Positions 17,224 through 25,674 of a stretch of 27,072 nt of DNA are shown one piece after another. Position numbers and translations under genes: made by a program. The stretch is from CADEED01 sp036677145 (GTDB taxonomy: Bacteria; Pseudomonadota; Gammaproteobacteria; Steroidobacterales; Steroidobacteraceae). Numbering within the stretch: the first letter of the stretch is position 1; every line of letters begins with the position of its first letter. Under the pieces are notes generated by a model, which saw nothing but the letters and a program-made list of their open reading frames with translations, did no database searches and was not told the origin of the DNA. Location: assembly GCA_036677145.1 (NCBI GenBank), contig JAKFFF010000046.1, positions 1-27,072 of the forward strand, given 5' to 3'.

Positions 17224-19023
17224 TTAGTCGGCGGGGCGCGCAGCCCCGCGTAAAGCATCCGCAACGGCCACGGAATCCGGCCCGACGATCACGTGCCAGA
17301 GGGCATCTGCAACGTGTACTGCACCGCGGAAACCGGCCGCCTGGATCGCAACCGGGTCGGCGGCTTGCGGATTTTTAAGAGTCACCCCGATACGGGAGGA
17401 ATGCACGACCACGTCCTGGACGTTGGCCGCGCCCCCGAAGGCCGCGGCCAACGCACGCGCGCCCTGCGGACCCGGGCCCGCAACCGTGGACACCCCGCGC
17501 TCCATTGCGCCCATCAGCGGAGTCGTCGCAGCCATGGATGAAGGCTCGTCAGGTGTGACGACAGGTGGCGCCACGCGGGCGCGTAATGTGTCCCTCAACT
17601 GGCCCGCCAGCTGATCAGCGATCGGACCGACGACCACCTGCAGGGTGTTGACCGAGGGGCGCACGATTCCGCGCGCGCCGAGCCGGCGCAATGCGGCTTC
17701 ATCGATGGCCGCGCCGCCGACGTTGAGCCTGAGGCGGGTCGTGCAGGCATCGAGTGCCGTTATGTTCGCCGGGCCACCGAGAGCGTGAATCCAGGATTCC
17801 GCGCCTGCGTCGATCGGCGCCGCCGCAACCGTGGGGCCCTCCTCCGGCTCACGGCCGGGCGTCTTCAGATTGAATCGCGCGATAGCAAAACGGAACACAC
17901 CGTAATACAGCGCGAAGTAACAGATGCCGATCGGGATGAGCAGCAACGGGTGAGTAGACAGGGAGAAGTTCAGCACGTAGTCGAACAATCCCGCCGAGAA
18001 ACCAAAACCCAGCCGCACGCCGAACAGATCCATGATCACCATGGAGAGGCCGGTCATCAACGCGTGCAGCGCATACAGCAGCGGGGCCAGGAACATGAAC
18101 GCGAACTCGACGGGCTCGGTGACGCCCGTCAGGAATGAGGTCAACGCCATCGACAACAACATGCCGCCGACGGCCTTGCGGCGTTCGGGGCGCGCCGCGT
18201 GGTACATCGCCAGGCAAGCGGCCGGCAGTCCGAACATCATGACCGGGAAGAAGCCGCTCATGAACGCGCCAGCGGATGCGTCACCCGCGAAGAAACGATT
18301 CAGATCACCGGTGACGTTCCCCGTCGCGGTCTGGAAATCGCCGATCAGGAACCACGCCATGTTGTTCGCGATGTGATGCAGGCCGGTGACGATCAACGCG
18401 CGATTCAACACGCCGTACGCGAACAGGCCGAACGATTCCGAACCGAGCACCGCGCGGCTCAGCGAGTCCATGCCGTGCTCGAGCACCGGGAATCCATAAC
18501 CGAAACACAACGCGAGCGCGATGCCCGCGAATCCCGCGACGATGGGTACGAAACGGCGGCCGCCGAAGAACGCCAGGTAGGCCGGCAGGCGCACGTCGCT
18601 GTAACGGTTGTAGAGCATGCCGGCGATCAGTCCGCACAGGATGCCCGCGGGAATACTGAGTTTGGCGAGTTCCTTCGCGCGATACGCCTTCGCGGCCAGT
18701 TCCACCGCGGCGCCGCTCAATCCCGCGGTGAGATCCGGCGGCACGGCGAGCACAGCCTCGGCGCCCTTGGTCGTGATCAGGAATGCGACCACGCCCGCGA
18801 GTCCCGCCGCGCCGTGATTCTCGCGAGCAATTCCAACGGCGACGCCGATCGCGAACAGCAGGCCGAGGTTCGCGAAGATGGCATCGCCGGCCGCGGCGAT
18901 CGCCGCGACGTCGAGCAGATCCGGTTGTCCCAGCCGCAACAGCAATGCCGCGACGGGCAGGACCGCGATCGGCAACATCATGGCGCGGCCCACTTTCTGC
19001 AGGCCGGAAAGAAGATACTTCAT
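17224..19023 (-). CDS. nagE: PTS permease for N-acetylglucosamine, IIC-IIB with a second IIB-like domain
   Basis: This is a 599-residue membrane permease that would import GlcNAc and phosphorylate it to GlcNAc-6-P. Residues about 1-375 form the IIC domain; the GLHHIANNMAWFLIGDF segment resembles GlcNAc rather than glucose IIC proteins. The first IIB domain (about 405-480) carries the phosphorylated cysteine Cys427 in ALDACTTRLRL. After a linker, residues about 505-599 form another IIB-like module (FGGAANVQDVVVHSSRIGVTLKN) with His541 where the cysteine should be. There is no IIA domain; the upstream fusion protein supplies it. ATG 19023 overlaps that gene's stop in ATGA, and GGGAG lies about 9 nt upstream. 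The frame is open further upstream inside nagF, but the MKYLLSGLQKVGRAMMLP start is the family's. Confidence 0.93.
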   Translation of the reverse strand: MKYLLSGLQKVGRAMMLPIAVLPVAALLLRLGQPDLLDVAAIAAAGDAIFANLGLLFAIGVAVGIARENHGAAGLAGVVAFLITTKGAEAVLAVPPDLTAGLSGAAVELAAKAYRAKELAKLSIPAGILCGLIAGMLYNRYSDVRLPAYLAFFGGRRFVPIVAGFAGIALALCFGYGFPVLEHGMDSLSRAVLGSESFGLFAYGVLNRALIVTGLHHIANNMAWFLIGDFQTATGNVTGDLNRFFAGDASAGAFMSGFFPVMMFGLPAACLAMYHAARPERRKAVGGMLLSMALTSFLTGVTEPVEFAFMFLAPLLYALHALMTGLSMVIMDLFGVRLGFGFSAGLFDYVLNFSLSTHPLLLIPIGICYFALYYGVFRFAIARFNLKTPGREPEEGPTVAAAPIDAGAESWIHALGGPANITALDACTTRLRLNVGGAAIDEAALRRLGARGIVRPSVNTLQVVVGPIADQLAGQLRDTLRARVAPPVVTPDEPSSMAATTPLMGAMERGVSTVAGPGPQGARALAAAFGGAANVQDVVVHSSRIGVTLKNPQAADPVAIQAAGFRGAVHVADALWHVIVGPDSVAVADALRGAARPAD

Positions 19024-21539
19024 GGATGTACTCCCGCGGGATTGCCGGCCTGCTTCGACAACAGTTCGCGCACGGCCGCCGCCGATTCGAGCGCCAGCGC
19101 GCGTGCCGCGAGCGCGCGGCAGGCATCGAGTGTATGCGCGCGCACGACTTCCTTGATGTGGGGAATCTGCGCGGGCACGGCCGACAGTTCGTTCACGCCC
19201 AGGCCTAACAACAATGGCACCGCCGCCGGATCCGAGGCGAGCCCGCCGCACACGGCGACGCCGCGCGCGCGGCGCGCCGCGGCCGCGGTCACCGTCGCGA
19301 CCAGGCGCAACACCGCCGGGTGCACGGCGTCGATACGCGCGGCGAGCTCGGAGTTGCCGCGGTCGATCGCCAGCGTGTATTGCGACAGGTCGTTGGTGCC
19401 GATGGAGAGGAAGTCGGCTTCACGCGCCAGCTCGTCGGCGAGTAATGCCGCGGCCGGGGTTTCTATCATGACGCCGATCGATACATGACCCACACCCAGC
19501 TCCGCGCGCAGCTCGTCGACGATCGCCCGCACGCGCCTGATTTCATCGACCCCGGTGATCATGGGCAGCAGGATGCGGCATTGTCCGGCGGGTTCGACCG
19601 CGAGTATCGCGCGCAACTGCGCGCGCAGCAGCTCGGGGCGCCACAGGCTGACGCGGATGCCGCGCAACCCGAGCGCCGGATTCACTTCGGCCGGCAAAGG
19701 TAGATAGGACAAGGGCTTGTCGCCGCCGACATCGAGCGTGCGGATGACGAGTGGCCGGCCCTCGAGCACGCGCGCGATGCGTTGATAGGTCTCGCGCTGC
19801 TCGCGTTCGTCGGGCGCCGCGGAACGATCCATGAACAGGAATTCCGTGCGCAACAGTCCGCAGCCTTCGGCGCCATGCGCCACCGCGAGTTTCGCATCGG
19901 CGATGGAACCGAGATTGGCGTACACCTCGATACGTTCGCCGCTCGCGGCCCGGCAATCGCTGCGTGCCGCGTCGAGCTCGCGGCGCAGGCGCTCCTGCCG
20001 CGCCGCCGTGGCGTATTCGAAGTCCGCGCGTTGTGCGACGTCCGGCGCCACGCGCAATGAACCCGCGTCGGCGTCGAGCGCCAGCGACGTGCCCGCGCGG
20101 ATGTCGTTCAGCTTCGCACCGACCGCGACGATCATCGGAATCCCGAGTGAGGCGGCGAGCACCGCGACGTGTGAGGTCGGACCGCCCGCCACGAGGCAGA
20201 TACCCGCAGGTTTGCCGCCTTCCAGTTCCACCAATTGCGAGGGCGTCATGTCCTTGGCCAGCAGGATGGTGCCGGGTGGCACGGCCGCGCGCGCCACCGT
20301 TTCAGGCCCGCCCAGCGCGGACAAGACCTGCCGCTCGAGATCGTTGAGATCGTCCACGCGCTCCGCGAGACGCGCATCCCCGGTCGCGCGCAAGGCGTCG
20401 GCCGCCTGGCGCAATGCCGCGCGCCATGCGAATGCCGCGCTCTTGCCGGTGGAGATGAGCGCGCGCGCCGCGCCGATGAGCTCGGGGTCTTCGAGAATCT
20501 CGATGTGGGCGGCGATCATTTCGCGCGCCGTCGGTGATGCTTCCTTCGCCAGCGGCGTGAGCCGCGCGCGCACCGCTTCGCGCGCGCGTTCGAACGCACC
20601 GGCTTCGACGGCGATGCCCTGCCCCGGCTCGATGACTGTTACGTCGGCGCTGCGCAGCCAGGCGGCGCCGCCGAGCGCGAGCCCGCGGCTCGCGATCAGG
20701 CCACGCAGCAACGTCGGGTCGTTCACCGCGGACACGACGCGCGCGGCCTGCACGATCGGCGGCGGCAGGGTGCGCGCGGCCGGTTTGTCAGGCGTCGCGA
20801 TCATGCGCGCGATCTCGGCGATCGCGCCTTCGGCGGCCTCGCCGACACCCGAGATCACCACCTCGTCGCCGTGACGGATGCCGAGCGCCATCAGCGCCAC
20901 CGCGCTGCGCGGATTCGCGCTGCGCCCGTGCGCACGCATCTCGAGTTCCACGGGCACCGACTTCGCGTAACGCGCGATCAAGGCCGCGGGCCGCGCATGG
21001 ATGCCATGCGACTGGCGCGCGACCACGCGCTCACTGATGAGCTGCGAGTTCGCGGCGGACACCGCGGACCCCAGCGCGGCGATCTCGTCTATTTCCAGCA
21101 ACGAATCGCCGACCGCCATCGCGCGATCGACCTGCGCCGTCGCGATCCTGAAGCGCTCCCCGTTGGTCAGAATGATGGGCGTGATGAGGCTCGTGGCCGC
21201 GCGCGCGATCATCCCGAGATCGAATTCGAGCAGCGGATCGCCCGCGCGGACCTGGTCACCCTTCTTCACGCGCGGCGTGAATCCCTTGCCGCCGAGTCCC
21301 ACGGTGTCGATACCGACGTGGACGAGGATTTCCACGCCGCCCGGACTGCGCAGCGCGATCGCATGACGCGTCGCGGGCAAGGAGATGATTTCACCATCGC
21401 AGGGCGCGTGCACAGTGTTGCCGGTCGGATCGATGGCGACGCCATCGCCGAGCATGCGCTGGCGGAACACCGCGTCGGGCACTTCCTCGAGGCGCGTGCA
21501 CCACCCGGCGAGCGGCGCGAGCAGGGTCAGGGGCGCCAT
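19020..21539 (-). CDS. nagF: PTS IIA-HPr-enzyme I fusion for the GlcNAc system
   Basis: This 839-residue cytoplasmic phosphorelay protein moves phosphate from PEP to the GlcNAc permease. The IIA(Glc)-type domain (1-150) has active His74 in ILVHVGID and the helper His59. The HPr domain (about 167-252) has His181 in GIHARPAA. Enzyme I (about 262-839) has the phosphohistidine His457 in GGPTSHVAV, the PEP-binding stretch GLLRTEFLFMDR, TLDVGGDKPLSYL, GTNDLSQYTLAIDR and Cys764 in VCGGLASDP. All active residues needed for transfer are present, so the locus carries its own complete relay. It starts 4 nt after the hexosaminidase stop and overlaps the permease start by 4 nt. Similar fusions are often called FruB-like or NagF; the neighbours make the GlcNAc assignment. 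Confidence 0.95.
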   Translation of the reverse strand: MAPLTLLAPLAGWCTRLEEVPDAVFRQRMLGDGVAIDPTGNTVHAPCDGEIISLPATRHAIALRSPGGVEILVHVGIDTVGLGGKGFTPRVKKGDQVRAGDPLLEFDLGMIARAATSLITPIILTNGERFRIATAQVDRAMAVGDSLLEIDEIAALGSAVSAANSQLISERVVARQSHGIHARPAALIARYAKSVPVELEMRAHGRSANPRSAVALMALGIRHGDEVVISGVGEAAEGAIAEIARMIATPDKPAARTLPPPIVQAARVVSAVNDPTLLRGLIASRGLALGGAAWLRSADVTVIEPGQGIAVEAGAFERAREAVRARLTPLAKEASPTAREMIAAHIEILEDPELIGAARALISTGKSAAFAWRAALRQAADALRATGDARLAERVDDLNDLERQVLSALGGPETVARAAVPPGTILLAKDMTPSQLVELEGGKPAGICLVAGGPTSHVAVLAASLGIPMIVAVGAKLNDIRAGTSLALDADAGSLRVAPDVAQRADFEYATAARQERLRRELDAARSDCRAASGERIEVYANLGSIADAKLAVAHGAEGCGLLRTEFLFMDRSAAPDEREQRETYQRIARVLEGRPLVIRTLDVGGDKPLSYLPLPAEVNPALGLRGIRVSLWRPELLRAQLRAILAVEPAGQCRILLPMITGVDEIRRVRAIVDELRAELGVGHVSIGVMIETPAAALLADELAREADFLSIGTNDLSQYTLAIDRGNSELAARIDAVHPAVLRLVATVTAAAARRARGVAVCGGLASDPAAVPLLLGLGVNELSAVPAQIPHIKEVVRAHTLDACRALAARALALESAAAVRELLSKQAGNPAGVHP

Positions 21540-21543
21540 GGAA

Positions 21544-23655
21544 TCAGAGTCCCACCAGTTCGACGCTGTCGATCGTCCAGATCGGATCGATGCTCGCGCG
21601 CGTGAATCGCAAGCAGAGGTCGTGTTTGCCGGTCATCGCCGCGAGTTTCACCGCGGGCAGTGTCGTGACCGCGGGATTCGACAGGGCGGGCGCGAGCGGC
21701 AACGTGGCGATGAGTTCACCCTCGCATGTGCCCATGCGCACCTCGAGTTCGCCCGCGCCATCGGCCGGCTTCGCGAGCGGAATCTTCTTCGCATCCTTGC
21801 CGATCTGGAACGCGAACGGGATCTGGCCGACGGCGGCGCGCAACGCGGTGATCTGCGTGAGATCGGCGCCCTTCCACAACCAGCACGGGTTCGTGATGCT
21901 CACGAGGAACACCGCGCGTTTGCCGCGCAGCGGCGCATCGTCTTCCAGCGACAGTAGATAGCCGCCGGCGCAGGTCTCGAGCTGGTGACTCGTGCGGCGC
22001 CGCACCTCGAGCGGCTGCGCGGCGGCTCCAGGTGCGTAGCGGATGCCGAGCTTGCGATAACGCGCAAGCTGATCGGGCATGCGGTTGCGGAAATTCAGCC
22101 AGTCGATGTGCCGCGGCGCCGACCATGCGACTTCGGCCAGCGCCGCGACCCGCGGATACGCCTGGTATTCGACGCGGTCGTCCGAGCGCATGAACTCCGC
22201 CCAGAGATTGGCCTGCAGGCCGAGGATGTGGCCGCGCTGCTGCGCGGGAATGGAATCCGGCATTGGATTGAACTTGTAGACGTCTTCGAGCGAGATCGTC
22301 TCGCTGCGGCCGGGCGCGGGATCTCCATCACTTTGCCAGTGATCGAGATACAGCGTGGGCGCGGGCGACAGCACCGTGTCGTGACCAGCCTTCGCGGCCG
22401 CGATGGCGCCGTCGACGCCACGCCAGGACATCACCGTCGCGTTGGGCGCGAGCCCGCCCTCGAGGATTTCATCCCAGCCGATGAGCTTGCGGCCCTTCTT
22501 GTTGATGAACTTCTCGACACGCTGGATGAAGTAACTCTGCAACGCGTGTTCGTCCTTCAAGCCGAGTGCGCGCATGCGCGCCTGGATCGCGGGGGACGCC
22601 TCCCACTCGTCTTTCCAGGCCTCGTCGCCGCCGACATGGATGTATTCGCTCGGGAAGAGCTGCATGACTTCGGTCAACACGTCCTCGAAGAACGTGAAGG
22701 TCGAGTCATCCACATTGAACAGCGTCGTGAAGATGCCCCATTCCTCGGGCACCGCCGTCGGCAGCGTGCGGCTCACGCCGAGCTCGGGATAGGCAACCAC
22801 CGCGGCGCTCGCGTGACCGGGCATTTCGATTTCCGGCAACACATTGATGTGCCGCGCGGCGGCATAGGCCACGATCTCGCGCACCTGTTCCTGCGTGTAG
22901 AAGCCGCCATAAAGCCGCGGCTTGCCGGTGGCCGGATCGATGTCCGCCGCCGCCGCGGGTCCGGCCGGCACGCGCCAGGCGCCGACGCTCGTGAGTTTTG
23001 GATACTTGCGGATTTCGAGGCGCCAGGCCTGGTCGTCCGTCAGGTGCCAGTGGAAGACGTTGAGCTTGTGCAACGCCATCCAGTCGATGAACTTCTTGAT
23101 GAACTCGGGCGACTGATAATGCCGCGCGGTGTCGAGCATGAGGCCGCGCCAGCGGAAACGCGGCGCGTCCTCGATGGTCACGGCGCGGATGCGCGGCACG
23201 CCCGATTCGGGTGAACCCAACAACTGCCACAACGTCACCGCGCCGTAGAACAGGCCGCGCGGCTCGCGCGCGCTCACCGTGATGCCGGCCGGCGTCACTC
23301 GCAGCGCGTAGCTTTCGTTCGCAGCCGGCGCGTTGCGGCTGATCTCGAACAGGATGGCGCCGGTCGAGGCCTTGTTGCCGGCGAGCGGCAGATCGAAGCC
23401 GTGCGTTCGCTGCGCGAGCTCCACGAAATGTTTCGCGACCTGTTCGCTGCCGGGGCCATTGAAGGCGACACGCGTCTTGGCGCCGAATACGAATTCGCCG
23501 GCGGCGGACCGCGCATCGAGCGGCGCCGGGATGACCGACACGGAAGCGACTGGTCCAGAAGTGGCCGGCGCCGGTGTCGCGGCCGGAAGGCCGGCACAAC
23601 ACAACAACAGCGCGAGGGCCGCGCCCTGAATCCGCCAGATCCCGCATCGCTTCAT
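21544..23655 (-). CDS. Exported GH20 beta-N-acetylhexosaminidase
   Basis: This 703-residue enzyme would remove terminal beta-GlcNAc (or GalNAc) from chitobiose, chitin oligomers or glycoconjugates. A signal peptide covers about residues 1-26; LLLCC inside it does not make a good lipobox, so lipidation is uncertain. The GH20b-type domain ends near the RGLFYGAVTLWQLL segment. The catalytic barrel starts at FRWRGLMLDTARHYQS and includes HKLNVFHWHLTDDQAWRLEI and the catalytic pair Asp344-Glu345 in HVGGDEAW. The last 140 residues, after the barrel, form an extra beta-rich module ending in HDLCLRFTRA and IDSVELVGL, which looks like a CBM6-type carbohydrate-binding domain (tentative). GGGAGGG lies 6 nt before ATG 23655. 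It leads the PTS operon and is 4 nt from nagF. Confidence 0.94.
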   Translation of the reverse strand: MKRCGIWRIQGAALALLLCCAGLPAATPAPATSGPVASVSVIPAPLDARSAAGEFVFGAKTRVAFNGPGSEQVAKHFVELAQRTHGFDLPLAGNKASTGAILFEISRNAPAANESYALRVTPAGITVSAREPRGLFYGAVTLWQLLGSPESGVPRIRAVTIEDAPRFRWRGLMLDTARHYQSPEFIKKFIDWMALHKLNVFHWHLTDDQAWRLEIRKYPKLTSVGAWRVPAGPAAAADIDPATGKPRLYGGFYTQEQVREIVAYAAARHINVLPEIEMPGHASAAVVAYPELGVSRTLPTAVPEEWGIFTTLFNVDDSTFTFFEDVLTEVMQLFPSEYIHVGGDEAWKDEWEASPAIQARMRALGLKDEHALQSYFIQRVEKFINKKGRKLIGWDEILEGGLAPNATVMSWRGVDGAIAAAKAGHDTVLSPAPTLYLDHWQSDGDPAPGRSETISLEDVYKFNPMPDSIPAQQRGHILGLQANLWAEFMRSDDRVEYQAYPRVAALAEVAWSAPRHIDWLNFRNRMPDQLARYRKLGIRYAPGAAAQPLEVRRRTSHQLETCAGGYLLSLEDDAPLRGKRAVFLVSITNPCWLWKGADLTQITALRAAVGQIPFAFQIGKDAKKIPLAKPADGAGELEVRMGTCEGELIATLPLAPALSNPAVTTLPAVKLAAMTGKHDLCLRFTRASIDPIWTIDSVELVGL

Positions 23656-23731
23656 GAATTCCCTCCCCCGGCGCACGATGATTTCATTCGCTGGAGCAAT
23701 CAAGCCCGCTCCAGACCACCTTCAGTCGGCG

Positions 23732-23759
23732 ATAGTACCAATGCGCGATTGATTTTCAG
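23732..23759 (-). promoter_or_regulatory. Candidate promoter of the hexosaminidase-PTS operon
   Basis: On the - strand CTGAAA (23759-23754) and TACTAT (23737-23732) are 16 bp apart. The -10 is preceded by TGG, so it has an extended -10 character. The operator-like ATTGGTA (23742-23736) overlaps this -10, which would allow repression. Confidence 0.4.
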
Positions 23760-23787
23760 CAGTCTGAACAACGGTGTTCACCGACTG
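23760..23787. promoter_or_regulatory. Palindrome in the nag divergent promoter region
   Basis: TGAACA, spacer ACGG and TGTTCA (23765-23780) form a perfect palindrome. Flanking CAGTC (23760-23764) and GACTG (23783-23787) extend the symmetry to 11 bp per arm with a 2-nt offset. It lies midway between the two divergent genes and could be an operator for a dimeric regulator. Its sequence does not resemble the GntR/HutC half-site, so a second regulator is possible. Confidence 0.5.
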
Positions 23788-23835
23788 CCAAATTTCCCCG
23801 TAAATTGTCAAAATCGGGCTGGAGTACGTGGCCTA

Positions 23836-23868
23836 TATTGGTATCGTACTGGTAACACTTTGTATAGG
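23836..23868 (+). promoter_or_regulatory. TGGTA direct repeats and candidate promoter of the regulator operon
   Basis: TTGGTA (23838-23843) and CTGGTA (23849-23854) are direct repeats 11 bp apart, about one helical turn. They match the TGGT(C/A)TA half-site type known for DasR/NagR-like GntR proteins. TTGGTA may double as a -35, with TGTATA (23861-23866, spacer 17) or TATAGG (23863-23868) as the -10. The start codon is 44-46 bp further on. The arrangement suggests autoregulation. Confidence 0.45.
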
Positions 23869-23911
23869 GCGCACACGCAGCGGCGTGGCGCCGGCGCGGG
23901 AGGCAACGAGC

Positions 23912-24655
23912 GTGGCGACCCTGACTAACTATCTGCAGAAGCTCGACGACGCGAGCTCGCAACCGCTTTACCGGCAACTGCAGCGCAGCCTGCGATCCGC
24001 CATCGAACAACGCGTCGTCGTGCCCGAAGACGCGCTGCCGCCCGAGCGCGATCTGGCCGGCGAACTCGGCATCTCCCGCATCACCGTGCGCAAGGCCATC
24101 GATGGTCTCGTGGCCGAAGGATTACTTGTGCGCCGCCAGGGTGCGGGCACTTTCGTTTCGGCGCGGGTCGAGAAACATTTTTCCAAGCTCACCTCGTTCT
24201 CCGAGGACATGCGCGCCCGCGGCCGCAAGCCGCGCAGCACCTGGCTGAACCGCTCGGCCGGCACGGTGACCCCCGAGGAATCGCTCACGCTGCGACTTTC
24301 GCCGGGCACACCCGTGTATCGCTTCCAGCGCATCCGCTTCGCGGACGATGCGCCGATGGCGCTCGAATACGCCACGATCCTCGCCTCCTGTCTGCCGTCG
24401 GTGGATGCGGTGGACTCTTCTCTCTACGTCGCGCTCGAAAAAACCGGCCATCGGCCGGTGCGGGCGTTGCAGCGCCTGCGTGCGACCCTGCTGACCGCCG
24501 AACAGGCGGAGCTTCTGCGGGCGCACGAGAAAGACGCGGGATTACTCGTCGAACGTCTCGGCTTTCTTGCCGATGGCCAGGCCATCGAGTTCTCGCAGTC
24601 GTACTACCGCGGCGACACGTACGATTTCGTCGCGGAGCTGCGCGCGCTCGTATGA
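23912..24655 (+). CDS. GntR/HutC-family regulator of GlcNAc genes
   Basis: This is a 247-residue transcription factor. The N-terminal winged helix (about residues 17-83) has PLYRQLQRSLRSAI, the LPPERDLAGELGISRITVRKAI recognition region and the wing RRQGAGTFV. The C-terminal UTRA effector domain (about 100-240) belongs to the HutC subfamily, whose amino-sugar members (NagR/YvoA, DasR, NagQ) bind phosphorylated amino sugars. Divergence from the hexosaminidase-PTS operon and linkage to nagB-II and nagA support control of both. I chose GTG 23912 because GGGAGG (23898-23903) precedes it by 8 nt and the protein then begins at the usual distance from the helix-turn-helix. An in-frame ATG at 23828 lies upstream of the putative promoter. 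The stop overlaps the next start in ATGA. Confidence 0.9.
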   Translation: MATLTNYLQKLDDASSQPLYRQLQRSLRSAIEQRVVVPEDALPPERDLAGELGISRITVRKAIDGLVAEGLLVRRQGAGTFVSARVEKHFSKLTSFSEDMRARGRKPRSTWLNRSAGTVTPEESLTLRLSPGTPVYRFQRIRFADDAPMALEYATILASCLPSVDAVDSSLYVALEKTGHRPVRALQRLRATLLTAEQAELLRAHEKDAGLLVERLGFLADGQAIEFSQSYYRGDTYDFVAELRALV

Positions 24656-25674
24656 GCGTCAGTCTCATGCGCGCGGAAGCGGGTGAAGCGCCGGCAGTGG
24701 TGCGGCGCCAGCTCGCCGCAAACGCGCAATCGATGCGCGCGCTCGGCGCCGTGTTGCGCGCACGCAAGCCGCGCGCCGTGATCACTTGTGCGCGCGGCAG
24801 TTCGGACCACGCCGCGACCTTCGCGAAGTACCTCATCGAAACTCACGCCCGCGTGCTCACCTCCTCCGCGGCGCCATCGCTGACTTCCGTTTACGACGCG
24901 ACCACGAGTTCGAGCGATGTGCTGTACATCGCGGTCTCGCAGTCCGGGCGCAGCCCGGATCTCGTCGCGAGCGCGCGTAATGCAGGCGCGGCGGGCGCGC
25001 TGGTCATCGCGTTGTGCAATACGCCTGGTTCGCCGCTGGCCGCGGTGGCCGATCACGGCATTGACTTGCACGCCGGGCCGGAACGCAGCGTCGCCGCGAC
25101 CAAGTCCTTCATCGCATCACTTGCCGCCCTGATCCATCTCGTCGCCGAGTGGCGCGAGGACGACGCGCTGCTCGCAGCGCTGCACGCAGCGCCCGCCGCA
25201 CTCGGGCGCGCTGCAGAGCTCGACTGGAGCGCAGCCCTCGCGCCACTCGTATCGGCCAACAACCTGTTCGTGCTCGGCCGCGGTTACGGCCTCGGCATCG
25301 CACAGGAGGCCGCGCTCAAACTCAAGGAGACCTGCGCGCTGCACGCCGAGGCCTTCAGCTCGGCCGAAGTGCAACACGGCCCGATGGCGCTGGTCGGCAA
25401 GGGTTTTCCGATCGTCGCGTTTTCGCAGGCGGATGAAACGCGTGCCGGCATCGAATCCATTGCGCGCGATTTCGCCGCGCGCGGCGCGCGCGTCTTGCTC
25501 GCCGGCGGCGCCGCCCAGGGAGCGACGCCCCTGCCCGTCATCGCCGCGGATCCCGTGATCGAACCGCTGCTCATGATCCAGAGTTTCTACGTCTTCGCCG
25601 CGCGGCTCGCGGTGGCGCGCGGACTCGATCCGGACGCGCCGCCGCATCTTCGCAAAGTCACCGAGACTCACTGA
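24652..25674 (+). CDS. nagB-II: Glucosamine-6-phosphate deaminase, SIS type (NagB-II)
   Basis: This is a 340-residue cytoplasmic enzyme with two SIS domains, the sugar-isomerase half of a GlmS-like protein without the glutaminase domain. It would convert GlcN-6-P to fructose-6-P and ammonia. Motifs are CARGSSDHA (46-54) and SQSGRSPD (96-103) for phosphate binding, ATKSF, Glu219 in QEAALKLKE, and HAEAFSSAEVQHGP (231-244), which contains the histidine matching the ring-opening residue of GlmS. The C-terminus DPDAPPHLRKVTET matches the GlmS-type tail. Without neighbours AgaS or FrlB would be alternatives, but nagA directly downstream (TGATG overlap) and the regulator upstream (ATGA overlap) support NagB-II. 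Confidence 0.92.
   Translation: MSVSLMRAEAGEAPAVVRRQLAANAQSMRALGAVLRARKPRAVITCARGSSDHAATFAKYLIETHARVLTSSAAPSLTSVYDATTSSSDVLYIAVSQSGRSPDLVASARNAGAAGALVIALCNTPGSPLAAVADHGIDLHAGPERSVAATKSFIASLAALIHLVAEWREDDALLAALHAAPAALGRAAELDWSAALAPLVSANNLFVLGRGYGLGIAQEAALKLKETCALHAEAFSSAEVQHGPMALVGKGFPIVAFSQADETRAGIESIARDFAARGARVLLAGGAAQGATPLPVIAADPVIEPLLMIQSFYVFAARLAVARGLDPDAPPHLRKVTETH

Noticed and set aside
18199..19488. 429-codon + strand frame opposite the PTS permease and fusion genes
   Set aside because: It spans the junction of two overlapping real genes and is rich in Arg, Gln and His, as expected for a shadow frame.
21985..23214. 409-codon + strand frame opposite the GH20 gene
   Set aside because: The GH20 reading frame holds all catalytic motifs; this one has none.
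23805..23839. TTGTCA and TATATT as a promoter for the regulator gene
   Set aside because: Both boxes match consensus well, but the 23-bp spacing is too long for a sigma-70 promoter.
23828..23911. Upstream ATG start for the GntR regulator
   Set aside because: The 28 added residues would be translated from the operator/promoter region. GTG 23912 has a strong, well-spaced ribosome site and gives the family's normal N-terminus.
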